Assembly (NCBI GenBank): GCA_902577905.1
Contig: CACHAQ010000017.1
Location: 1-32,593 of the forward strand
DNA: 32,593 bases
Direction of reading: 5' to 3'
From: an uncultured Alphaproteobacteria bacterium
GTDB lineage: Bacteria > Pseudomonadota > Alphaproteobacteria > HIMB59 > GCA-002718135
The notes beneath the pieces are model-generated. The model did no database searches and was not told the origin of the DNA. It saw only the letters and a list, made by a program, of their open reading frames with translations. Of this stretch, positions 24,348 through 32,593 are shown piece by piece. Every line of letters begins with the position of its first letter. The stretch's first letter is position 1. The position numbers were made by a program, and so were the translations under genes.

Positions 24348-25812
24348 CTACATTTATAATTGATTTCCACTTACTAATACTAGAAGTTGAAATGGATTTG
24401 TTAATATTTGCTTTTACTGTTTTATCTTTTTTCCAAAGTTTACTTATTTGGCTTGTATTTTTTAAATATCCAGATTGAATTGCTGCAAGATATGCTGCGC
24501 CAAGCGAAGTAGTCTCAACATTACTTGGTCTAATAATTTTAATTTGAGAAATATTTGCTAAACTTTGTAGAAAGCTATTATTTTTAACCATACCTCCATC
24601 AACTCTTATTTCACTAATCTTAGTCTTAGAATCTTTTTCCATACACTCAATTAATTCATAAGTTTGAAAAGATAGGCTGTCCAAAGTTGCTTTAATGATA
24701 TCTTCTTTAGACGTATTTCTAGTGATGCCAAAAAATGTTCCTCTTGCATTAGGGTTCCAATATGGGGCGCCAAGTCCAGTTAAGGCTGGGACAAAAAATA
24801 AACTTTCATCTTTATTAGCTTTTTTATACAATTTATCAGTTTCACTAGAATCTTTTATAAATTTTAAATTATCTCGAAGCCATTGTATGGCAGAGCCTGC
24901 TACAAAAATACTTCCTTCATAGCAGAACATTTTTTTACCATTTATTTTAAAAGCAACAGTTGTTAGTAATCTATTTTTAGATAATTTAAATTTTTCTCCA
25001 ATATTCATAAGAAGAAAACAGCCTGTACCATACGTACTTTTTGATTGCCCTTTTTTAAAACAAGCTTGACCAATTGTTGCTGACTGTTGGTCTCCAGCCA
25101 TACCTCCAATTGGTATTGAATCACCAAATAATTTAGTAGAGCCAAAATCATATGCATTTTCAACTACAGTTGGTAAGATATTTTTTGGAATATTAAATAT
25201 TTTTAAAATTTTGTCAGACCACTGCTCTTTTTGAGAATCAAAAATCATGGTTCTTGAGGCATTTGATATATCTGTTAGGTGAGATTTTCCTTTGGTTAAT
25301 TTCCATAATAGCCAGGTGTCTATTGTTCCGAAAAGTAAATTATTACTTTTTAAATTCTTATTTACTTCCTTAACATTATCAATAATCCATTTAATTTTAG
25401 TAGCTGAAAAATATGGATCAAGCTCTAGACCAGTTATTTTTTGAATTTTTTTATCAATCCCTTTTCTTTTTAAATTTTCACAAAGATTAGCTGTTCTTCT
25501 ATCTTGCCATACTATTGCTCTGTAAACTGGTTTCCCAGTTTTCTTATTCCACAAAACTGTTGTTTCTCTTTGATTGGTAATTCCAATTGAAATTATATTT
25601 TTTGAATTTAACTTATTTTTTTTTAATATTTTTGAAATTAAATTTCTAACATCATCCCAAATTTCTGTTGCATTATGCTCTACCCATCCTTCATTGGGGA
25701 AATATTGCTCAAATTCTTTTTGAACAATATCAAAAATTTCAAATTTTTTATTATAAAGTACAATTCTTGAACTTGTTGTTCCTTGATCTATCACTAAGAA
25801 ATATTTACTCAT
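24331..25812 (-). CDS. glpK: Glycerol kinase
   Basis: GlpK phosphorylates glycerol to glycerol-3-phosphate. The 493-residue FGGY kinase has the N-terminal phosphate loop DQGTTSSRIVLY, the substrate segment GITNQRETTVLW with the Arg-Glu pair, FGTIDTWLLWKLT, GGMAGDQQSATIGQ with catalytic Asp, and the C-terminal VDGGMVKNNSFLQ. Length and motifs are canonical. It starts only three bases after the parE stop, so it is probably read through from parE. No glycerol facilitator or dehydrogenase gene is adjacent. Confidence 0.96.
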   Translation of the reverse strand: MSKYFLVIDQGTTSSRIVLYNKKFEIFDIVQKEFEQYFPNEGWVEHNATEIWDDVRNLISKILKKNKLNSKNIISIGITNQRETTVLWNKKTGKPVYRAIVWQDRRTANLCENLKRKGIDKKIQKITGLELDPYFSATKIKWIIDNVKEVNKNLKSNNLLFGTIDTWLLWKLTKGKSHLTDISNASRTMIFDSQKEQWSDKILKIFNIPKNILPTVVENAYDFGSTKLFGDSIPIGGMAGDQQSATIGQACFKKGQSKSTYGTGCFLLMNIGEKFKLSKNRLLTTVAFKINGKKMFCYEGSIFVAGSAIQWLRDNLKFIKDSSETDKLYKKANKDESLFFVPALTGLGAPYWNPNARGTFFGITRNTSKEDIIKATLDSLSFQTYELIECMEKDSKTKISEIRVDGGMVKNNSFLQSLANISQIKIIRPSNVETTSLGAAYLAAIQSGYLKNTSQISKLWKKDKTVKANINKSISTSSISKWKSIINVVNNFY

Positions 25813-25815
25813 ATA

Positions 25816-27750
25816 TTAGATATCTAAATTTTTAATAAAATTAGCATTATTTTGAATAAATTTAAAACGTAACTCTGCTTGTTTTCCCATTAAAGTTTCA
25901 AATAAATTTTCTGTAATTTTTAAATCTTTTTTTGCTTTTTCTGAGTTAATTAAAATTAGATTTCTTTTCTTTTGATCCATAGTTGTCTCTTTCAATTGAT
26001 CTGCAGGCATTTCACCCAGCCCTTTAAATCTCGTGATGTTATAATTGTCAGACTTAAATTCTATTTCAATCAATTTATCTTTCTCTTTTTCGTCATATGC
26101 ATAAAAAGATTTATTTTTGTTATAAATTTTAAATAGAGGAGGCATTGCAAGATACAGTTTATTTTCATCAATTAAACTTTTCATATATTTATAAAAAAAA
26201 GTAATAAGTAGAGTTGCTATATGTGAGCCATCTACGTCAGCATCAGTCATTAGTATTATTTTCTCATATCGAAGTTTTGAAATTTCAAAATTTTTTCCAA
26301 TTCCACATCCTAAAGACTGAATAAGGTTTTGTATTTCATTGTTATCATCAATTTTAGATAACCCAACATTATAAACATTTAATATTTTTCCTCTTAAAGG
26401 AAGTATTGCTTGAAATTCTCTATTTCTTGCTTGCTTAGCAGAACCTCCAGCACTATCACCCTCAACAATAAATATCTCAGAATCTTTTATAGATTTACTC
26501 GAACAATCTACCAATTTGCCTGGAAGACGATTTCGTTCTTTAATACTTTTTCTATCTAACTCTTTAATTTTTGATAAATCAGTTCTCTGCAGTGCTCTTT
26601 CAATTAAATTATCTAAAAGTATTTTTGAATTTTTCTTATTAGAGTTTAACCATAATAAAAATTCTTGTTGTGTTTTTGTTTCAATTTCTTTTTGTAAACT
26701 TGGCATTATTATTCTCTTTTTAGTTTGGCCTTCAAAACTTGGATCATTAATAAAGATAGAAATAATAACGTTAGAGTAATCAAAAATATCACTGTGATTG
26801 ATATTACCTATTTTTGAAAATTGATTTTTTTGACCATAAAGTTTTATAGCTTTTAAAATTCCATTACGAATACCATTTTCATGAGAGCCACCATCTGGTG
26901 TTTCAATGGTATTACAATATGACATTAAACTTGAAGTTTCATTAGTGTTAAATGAAATTAATGTTGCAAAATTTTCATTATCTTTAATTTTTGATTTCAA
27001 TAAAAAATTTTTTTCAAATAATTTAGAGTTGTTTGCGTATTCTAATTGAAAATAATCTTCAATTCCATTTTTATAAAAAAAACTTTTTTTGTTAGGGGTT
27101 TTATCTTTAATTAATTCTTTATCAATTTCAAAGTTGATGGTTGTGCCTCCAACTAATACTGATTTCATATTTATAAAATCATATAATTTTTTTGGAACAA
27201 ATTGTGTTTCTTCAAATATACTTTCATCTGGGACAAAAGAAATTTCTGTACCTTTTAATTTTTTGCTACATTTTTCAATTTTTATTTTTGTCTTAACTTT
27301 CCCTTTCGAATAATCTTGTTGATATACTTTTCCATCTTTGAAGACTTGAACTTTTAATAAAGAGCTTAATGCATTAACAACAGAAATCCCAACCCCGTGC
27401 AATCCTCCAGAAGTTTTGTAAGCATTACTATTAAATTTACCACCAGCGTGAAGTGTAGTTAAAACTACTTCAAGCGCTCTTTTATTTTTATATTTTGGAT
27501 GAAAATCAATAGGAATACCTCTTCCATTATCTTTTATTTTTATCGAACCATCTTTTTTATACTGAAAACTTATATCAGTTGCGTGACCAGCTAAAACCTC
27601 GTCTATACTATTATCTAGTACTTCGTTAACTAAATGATGAAGTCCATCTTGGTTTGTACTACCAATATACATACCTGGTCTTTTACGAACGGGCTCAAGA
27701 CCCTCAAGTACTTCAATATCTTTGGCATTATAAGTAGATTTCTTAGCCAC
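25816..27750 (-). CDS. parE: DNA topoisomerase IV subunit B
   Basis: ParE is the ATPase subunit that, with ParC, separates replicated chromosomes. The 644 residues match ParE length and lack the insert of Gram-negative GyrB. The GHKL ATPase shows EVLDNSID (43-50), IKDNGRGIP (72-80) and SGGLHGVG (114-121). The TOPRIM domain has EGDSAGG (430-436) and MTDADVDGSHIATLL. RPGMYIGSTNQDGLHHLVNEVLDN is of the ParE rather than GyrB type. The assignment as ParE rather than GyrB rests on length and this block. Confidence 0.9.
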   Translation of the reverse strand: MAKKSTYNAKDIEVLEGLEPVRKRPGMYIGSTNQDGLHHLVNEVLDNSIDEVLAGHATDISFQYKKDGSIKIKDNGRGIPIDFHPKYKNKRALEVVLTTLHAGGKFNSNAYKTSGGLHGVGISVVNALSSLLKVQVFKDGKVYQQDYSKGKVKTKIKIEKCSKKLKGTEISFVPDESIFEETQFVPKKLYDFINMKSVLVGGTTINFEIDKELIKDKTPNKKSFFYKNGIEDYFQLEYANNSKLFEKNFLLKSKIKDNENFATLISFNTNETSSLMSYCNTIETPDGGSHENGIRNGILKAIKLYGQKNQFSKIGNINHSDIFDYSNVIISIFINDPSFEGQTKKRIIMPSLQKEIETKTQQEFLLWLNSNKKNSKILLDNLIERALQRTDLSKIKELDRKSIKERNRLPGKLVDCSSKSIKDSEIFIVEGDSAGGSAKQARNREFQAILPLRGKILNVYNVGLSKIDDNNEIQNLIQSLGCGIGKNFEISKLRYEKIILMTDADVDGSHIATLLITFFYKYMKSLIDENKLYLAMPPLFKIYNKNKSFYAYDEKEKDKLIEIEFKSDNYNITRFKGLGEMPADQLKETTMDQKKRNLILINSEKAKKDLKITENLFETLMGKQAELRFKFIQNNANFIKNLDI

Positions 27751-27786
27751 AAATATTTCTTATCAAAAGTGTTGTTGTAAAAACAT

Positions 27787-27812
27787 AAAAAAAACCGCCC
27801 TAAGGCGGTTTT
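27787..27812 (-). terminator. Rho-independent terminator of glnA
   Basis: A 9-bp perfect stem AAAACCGCC / GGCGGTTTT with a four-base loop lies 22 bases after the glnA stop. On the reverse strand the second arm runs into eight Ts. It is a strong terminator separating glnA from parE. The forward direction has a weaker T tail. Confidence 0.92.
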
Positions 27813-27834
27813 CTTTATAGATATAAGTATAATT

Positions 27835-29265
27835 CTACACGTCGTAGTATAATTTGAACTCGTGTGGATGAGGTCTGATATTAATAGGGTCAACCTCGCT
27901 CTCTTTTTTGTAGCTAATATAAGTTTCAATTACATCTTTGGTGAATACATCGCCCTCTAATAAAAATGCATGATCTTTTTCAAGAGCTTCAAGAGATTCA
28001 GCTAAAGATCCAGGTGTAGATTGAATTTTAGACAAAACTTCATCGCTAGCAGCGTAGAGATTTATATCTGTTGGGTCACCAGGATTAATTTTATTTTTAA
28101 TTCCATCTAATCCCGCCATTAACATTGCTGAAAATGCTAGGTATGGATTTGCACTTGGATCAGGACATCTAAATTCCATTCTCTTTGACTTAGGACTTTG
28201 AGAATAAGCAGGAATTCTTACAGATGCAGTTCTATTTCTTTGAGAATAAACAATGTTTACTGGAGCCTCAAAGCCTGGTACTAATCTTTTGTAAGAGTTA
28301 GTAGTTGGAGCACAAAAAGCTAATAGAGCAGGTGCATGCTTAAGTATACCACCAATATAATTTAGAGCTAAGTCACTTAAGTTAGCATAATTCCCTTCCT
28401 TGTACATCAGTGTATCACCATCTTTCCAAACACTTTGATGAACGTGCATACCTGATCCATTATCTTCAAATAAAGGTTTAGGCATAAATGTTGCAGTCAT
28501 TCCATGTTGTCTAGCAACATTTTTAACGACATACTTATATTTCATCATATCATCAGCCATCTTTAAAAGTGGTGAAAATTCTAAATCAATTTCACACTGC
28601 CCACCTGTTGCAACTTCATGGTGGTGTGCTTCAACAGTAAGACCTATGTCTTGCATTGTCATTACCATTTCAGTTCTAACATCTTGAAGTGTATCAACTG
28701 GAGGTAATGGAAAATAACCTTCCTTATGTCTAGGTTTATGACCTAAGTTTGGATTTTCATCAGCGCCACTATTCCAAGTACCTTCAACAGAATCAACTTC
28801 ATGAAATGCAAAGTTTGATCCAGAATCAAACTGAACATTGTTGAATACAAAAAATTCTGCCTCTGGTCCAAAAAATGCTGTATCGCCAATACCAGATGAT
28901 TTCAAATAAGCCTCAGCTTTTTTAGCAATATTTCTTGGGTCGCGACTATAATCAACCAAAGTCACAGGATCCTTAATATTACAATGTAATGCTAAAGTTT
29001 TTTCTGAAAAAAATGGATCAATGTATGCGGTGGTTGCATCTGGCAAAACAATCATATCACTGTCTTGAATTTCTTGGAAACCTCTTACAGAAGATCCATC
29101 AAAACCAAGTCCATCAGAAAATATATCTTCGTCTAAAAATTTAATTGGTATTGTAAAATGTTGAGTTGTTCCTGGTATATCAGTAAAGCGCATATCAACC
29201 ATCTTAATGTCCATATCTTTAATTTCAGACATTAAATCTTTTGGAGTCGAGCTTTTTAATTTCAT
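27835..29265 (-). CDS. glnA: Glutamine synthetase type I
   Basis: GlnA makes glutamine from glutamate, ammonia and ATP and is the main entry of ammonium. The 476-residue protein is a GSI enzyme: [19 protein letters not shown] (metal and substrate Glu), [25 protein letters not shown] and [12 protein letters not shown] are present. Tyr404 in DINLYAA lies where GlnE adenylylates GSI-beta enzymes, so this control may remain. A good ribosome binding site (AAGGAG on the reverse strand, 29277-29272) precedes the ATG. The 248-base leader holds two glutamine riboswitch aptamers and a hairpin. glnB lies upstream on the same strand. Confidence 0.98.
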   Translation of the reverse strand: MKLKSSTPKDLMSEIKDMDIKMVDMRFTDIPGTTQHFTIPIKFLDEDIFSDGLGFDGSSVRGFQEIQDSDMIVLPDATTAYIDPFFSEKTLALHCNIKDPVTLVDYSRDPRNIAKKAEAYLKSSGIGDTAFFGPEAEFFVFNNVQFDSGSNFAFHEVDSVEGTWNSGADENPNLGHKPRHKEGYFPLPPVDTLQDVRTEMVMTMQDIGLTVEAHHHEVATGGQCEIDLEFSPLLKMADDMMKYKYVVKNVARQHGMTATFMPKPLFEDNGSGMHVHQSVWKDGDTLMYKEGNYANLSDLALNYIGGILKHAPALLAFCAPTTNSYKRLVPGFEAPVNIVYSQRNRTASVRIPAYSQSPKSKRMEFRCPDPSANPYLAFSAMLMAGLDGIKNKINPGDPTDINLYAASDEVLSKIQSTPGSLAESLEALEKDHAFLLEGDVFTKDVIETYISYKKESEVDPINIRPHPHEFKLYYDV

Positions 29266-29285
29266 ATCTATCTCCTTACTTCAAC

Positions 29286-29312
29286 AAAAGGGTATGCCAT
29301 CCAGCGTTACCC
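29286..29312 (-). promoter_or_regulatory. Hairpin between the riboswitches and glnA (possible expression platform)
   Basis: On the reverse strand GGGTA pairs with TACCC around an inner GCT/GGC stem, and the second arm is followed by TTTT (29289-29286). It lies about 20 bases before the glnA start. It could act as a weak terminator, or mask the ribosome binding site by long-range pairing, under control of the upstream aptamers. Confidence 0.4.
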
Positions 29313-29350
29313 GGTTAAATCATGCTCTAGTTATGAAATCTGCTTTTGAT

Positions 29351-29406
29351 GCGCGTTCCTTCAGCTTTAGGCTTACTTCCGACCTATATAATAATAGGTT
29401 GAACGA
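29351..29406 (-). promoter_or_regulatory. Glutamine riboswitch, glnA RNA motif (proximal copy)
   Basis: Reading the reverse strand, CGTTC (29405-29401) pairs with GAACG near 29355-29359 to form the closing stem. Inside is a perfect arm ACCTAT / ATAGGT, then the conserved core GTCGGAAGTA, a short third arm and GAAGGAACGCG. This three-way junction with CGGAAGTA and GAAGGAACGC is the glnA glutamine aptamer known from cyanobacteria and marine metagenomes. The second stem differs in sequence from the distal copy yet keeps its pairing. Confidence 0.85.
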
Positions 29407-29421
29407 TTTATAACTTTTGCA

Positions 29422-29471
29422 TGCGTTCCTTCGGCACAATGCCTACTTCCGACTCTAAAAGAGTTGAACGA
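29422..29471 (-). promoter_or_regulatory. Glutamine riboswitch, glnA RNA motif (distal copy)
   Basis: On the reverse strand CGTTC (29470-29466) and GAACGC close the junction. The second arm is ACTCT / AGAGT with a TTT loop, the core is GTCGGAAGTAGGC, the third arm is GGCA / TGCC, and GAAGGAACGCAT ends it. It lies 15 bases upstream of the proximal copy, and the two share the core blocks exactly while their stem sequences have drifted with compensating changes. About 43 bases separate it from the glnB stop, enough for a promoter. Confidence 0.87.
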
Positions 29472-29513
29472 TTATTGTTTAATTACTTGGTTTTATCTAA
29501 AAGTAAAGAAGAA

Positions 29514-31009
<1,496 letters not shown>

Positions 31010-31061
31010 ATTTTTGATATAGCGAATTAAAATAAAAATTAAACTTTTAATTAAGTAATAT

Positions 31062-31139
31062 GGCGAACGTAGCTCAGTTGGTTAGAGCGCAGGCTTGTGG
31101 TGCCTGATGCCGTGGGTTCGAATCCCATCGTTCGCCCCA
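31062..31139 (+). tRNA. tRNA-His (anticodon GTG)
   Basis: The acceptor stem GCGAACG / CGTTCGC is extended by an encoded G at position -1 (31062) opposite discriminator C, the identity mark of tRNA-His. The anticodon stem CAGGC / GCCTG encloses TTGTGGT, giving GTG. The T-arm contains GGTTCGAATCC, and CCA is encoded (31137-31139). Confidence 0.97.
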
Positions 31140-31205
31140 ATTTATATTTAGTTAATTTTCCCTATTGTTTTTTAATTTATTGTACATAAAAGGCTAATAA
31201 TAATA

Positions 31206-31290
31206 GGGCCGGTGGTGGAATTGGTAGACACGCTAGATTTAGGTTCTAGTGCCGCGAGGTGTGAAGGTTCAAGTCCTTTCCGGCCTACCA
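31206..31290 (+). tRNA. tRNA-Leu (anticodon TAG)
   Basis: An 85-base class II tRNA. The acceptor GGGCCGG pairs with CCGGCCT (first pair G-U), the anticodon stem CTAGA / TCTAG encloses TTTAGGT giving TAG, and a long variable arm (TGCCGCGAGGTGTG) and T-loop GGTTCAAGTCC follow. CCA is encoded. The trigger factor gene starts 16 bases downstream. Confidence 0.96.
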
Positions 31291-31306
31291 TTAGGTTTGA
31301 TGAGTT

Positions 31307-32593
31307 ATGAATACAAAAGAATTAAAATCAACGAAACTTTATAAGGAATACTCATTAGAAATTCCTTACGAAGAAATTGATATTGAAGTAAATAATAAAA
31401 TAAATCAAATACTACCTAACGTAAATATTCCTGGTTTTAGAAAAGGTAAAGCTCCACTAAATATTGTAAAAAAAAAATATGAAGATAATGTCTTAAATGA
31501 AGTAATTCAAAAAGTAATAGATACAAATACAAAAAAATTAATTGATGAAAAAAAGTTTTCTCTTTTTAGATCTCCTAAAGTTGAACTTAGTAAATATGAA
31601 AAAAATAAGCCTATAATTATAAATTTAAAATTGGATTTAAAACCTGAAATTAAACTTAAAGATTTTAAGGATCTTAAAATTAATAAGTATGAAATTCAAT
31701 TAGATAAAAAAGTAGAAGAAAATCAGTTTAAGAGTTTTATTGACTCACAAAAAAATTTTAAAAAAATTGAAACTTCGAGACAAATTAAAAATTCAGACAA
31801 GGTTATTGTTAACTTTGAGTCCTCTCAAGATGATCTTCCAGAATATTTAAAATCTCAAAAGAATTTTCCCATTGATTTGGGATTTGATGATGAAATACTT
31901 CCAGGTTTAAATAAAGAATTGATAGATAAAAAAGTAAAAGCTGGAGATAAAATTGAATTAAAAATTAACTTATCTAAAATTCTTCAAGATGATAAATTTA
32001 AAAAAACAACTTTTCACTTTGAAATAATATCAATTGAAGAAAAAATTAAATTTGAACTTACAAAAGAGTTTTTAGATAAGAATGGCTTCAAAACAGAAAA
32101 AGAACTTAAAGAGTTCCTAGTAAATAATATTAAAACTCAGTATGAACAAGGAATAAAACAAATAGAAAAAAAAGAATTAATGGATCTTTTAGATAAGAAT
32201 TATAAATTTGAATTACCTGATGGAGTGCTAGAAGATGATTTTAATCAAATATGGAATCGTTTAGAGCAAGCTAAAACAGAAGGTAGTTTGGATGAAGATG
32301 ATAAGTTATTAAAAGATGACGAACTTAAAAAAAGATATAAAAAAATTTCAGAAAGAAGAGTTAAGCTTGGTTTATTAATACAACATATTGCTTCAGAAGA
32401 AAATATTATTGTATCTGAAGAAGAAATTAACAAAGGTATATTGCAATATACTAGCCAATATCCTGGTCAAGAAAAGCAGATTATGGAATATTTTGAAAAA
32501 AACCCATCTTCACTGGATACTATTCGAGCACCTCTTATCGAGCAAAAAGTAATTGATTCAATTATTTCCAAATCGAAAACAAATGTTATAAAA
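31307..32593 (+). CDS. tig: Trigger factor (3' truncated by window end)
   Basis: Trigger factor is the ribosome-bound chaperone and prolyl isomerase that meets nascent chains at the exit tunnel. The frame is open for 429 codons to the last base, so only a short C-terminal piece is missing. The N-terminal ribosome-binding domain has the signature NIPGFRKGKAP (40-50). The FKBP-like middle domain (about 145-230) includes SDKVIVNFESS and FPIDLGFDDEILPGLNKEL, and the rest is the charged helical chaperone arms. Its composition is very lysine-rich even for this window. ATG 31307 is chosen because the ATG seven bases earlier leads to a short out-of-frame ORF. Confidence 0.95.
   Translation, partial: MNTKELKSTKLYKEYSLEIPYEEIDIEVNNKINQILPNVNIPGFRKGKAPLNIVKKKYEDNVLNEVIQKVIDTNTKKLIDEKKFSLFRSPKVELSKYEKNKPIIINLKLDLKPEIKLKDFKDLKINKYEIQLDKKVEENQFKSFIDSQKNFKKIETSRQIKNSDKVIVNFESSQDDLPEYLKSQKNFPIDLGFDDEILPGLNKELIDKKVKAGDKIELKINLSKILQDDKFKKTTFHFEIISIEEKIKFELTKEFLDKNGFKTEKELKEFLVNNIKTQYEQGIKQIEKKELMDLLDKNYKFELPDGVLEDDFNQIWNRLEQAKTEGSLDEDDKLLKDDELKKRYKKISERRVKLGLLIQHIASEENIIVSEEEINKGILQYTSQYPGQEKQIMEYFEKNPSSLDTIRAPLIEQKVIDSIISKSKTNVIK

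Noticed and set aside
27630..27929. Reverse ORF spanning the parE start, terminator and glnA end
   Set aside because: It crosses a strong terminator and overlaps two well-supported genes in another frame.

Overview
The window is a gene-dense, very AT-rich bacterial stretch that reads as a chromosomal segment of a streamlined marine alphaproteobacterium of the SAR11 / HIMB59 / AEGEAN-169 kind. This placement is an inference. It rests on low G+C, lysine- and asparagine-rich proteins, very short or overlapping gene junctions, murA next to hisG and hisD, infA-yacG followed by tRNA-Phe, a glnB-glnA pair, and an MntR-controlled MntX-like manganese transporter. I see no insertion sequence, prophage, CRISPR array or plasmid gene.

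Layout. (1) 1-4663: a 5'-truncated mu-class-like glutathione S-transferase, a 2-hydroxychromene-2-carboxylate isomerase-like protein, a small four-helix membrane protein, a possible 38-residue membrane peptide, an ABC-F (Uup-like) ATPase and a reverse-strand HpcH/HpaI aldolase. (2) 4808-13625: a tight forward gene train. It holds a carbohydrate-type ABC importer (binding protein and two permeases, no ATPase), an ADP-ribosylglycohydrolase-family enzyme whose reading frame breaks at a T7 run and continues into a lectin-like domain, an aldo/keto reductase, an MFS carrier, a nitrilase-superfamily amidase and a methyltransferase. It ends in a strong hairpin terminator. (3) 13793-15568: mntR divergent from an MntX-like transporter with a candidate MntR operator between them, then a DUF2256 zinc-finger protein. 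(4) 15578-19487: a small basic ORF, murA, hisG (short form), hisD, infA, yacG and tRNA-Phe. (5) 19711-24347: a GT9 glycosyltransferase, an orphan pair of polar amino acid permeases, then a cytochrome c' and an IolE-like enzyme on the reverse strand and a class I glutamine amidotransferase. (6) 24331-31009, all reverse strand: glpK, parE, glnA, glnB and a class I aminotransferase. glnA is preceded by two tandem glutamine riboswitch aptamers (glnA RNA motif). (7) 31062-32593: tRNA-His, tRNA-Leu(UAG) and a 3'-truncated trigger factor gene.

How the parts work together. The 4808-12197 block looks like a self-contained uptake and breakdown pathway for an unidentified glycoside-type substrate: import, glycosidic cleavage, oxidoreduction, and export or secondary transport. 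It must borrow an ATPase from elsewhere. The aminotransferase-glnB-glnA cluster is the nitrogen core. There glnA seems to be sensed directly by RNA, and the PII protein has an unusual T-loop. Manganese handling is a compact regulator-operator-transporter unit.

Most noteworthy: the tandem glutamine riboswitches in front of an apparently alphaproteobacterial glnA, the T7 frameshift inside the ADP-ribosylglycohydrolase/lectin fusion, and the ATPase-less transporter and hydrolase operon as a candidate undescribed catabolic system. No stretch longer than 300 bases lacks a gene or assigned feature.
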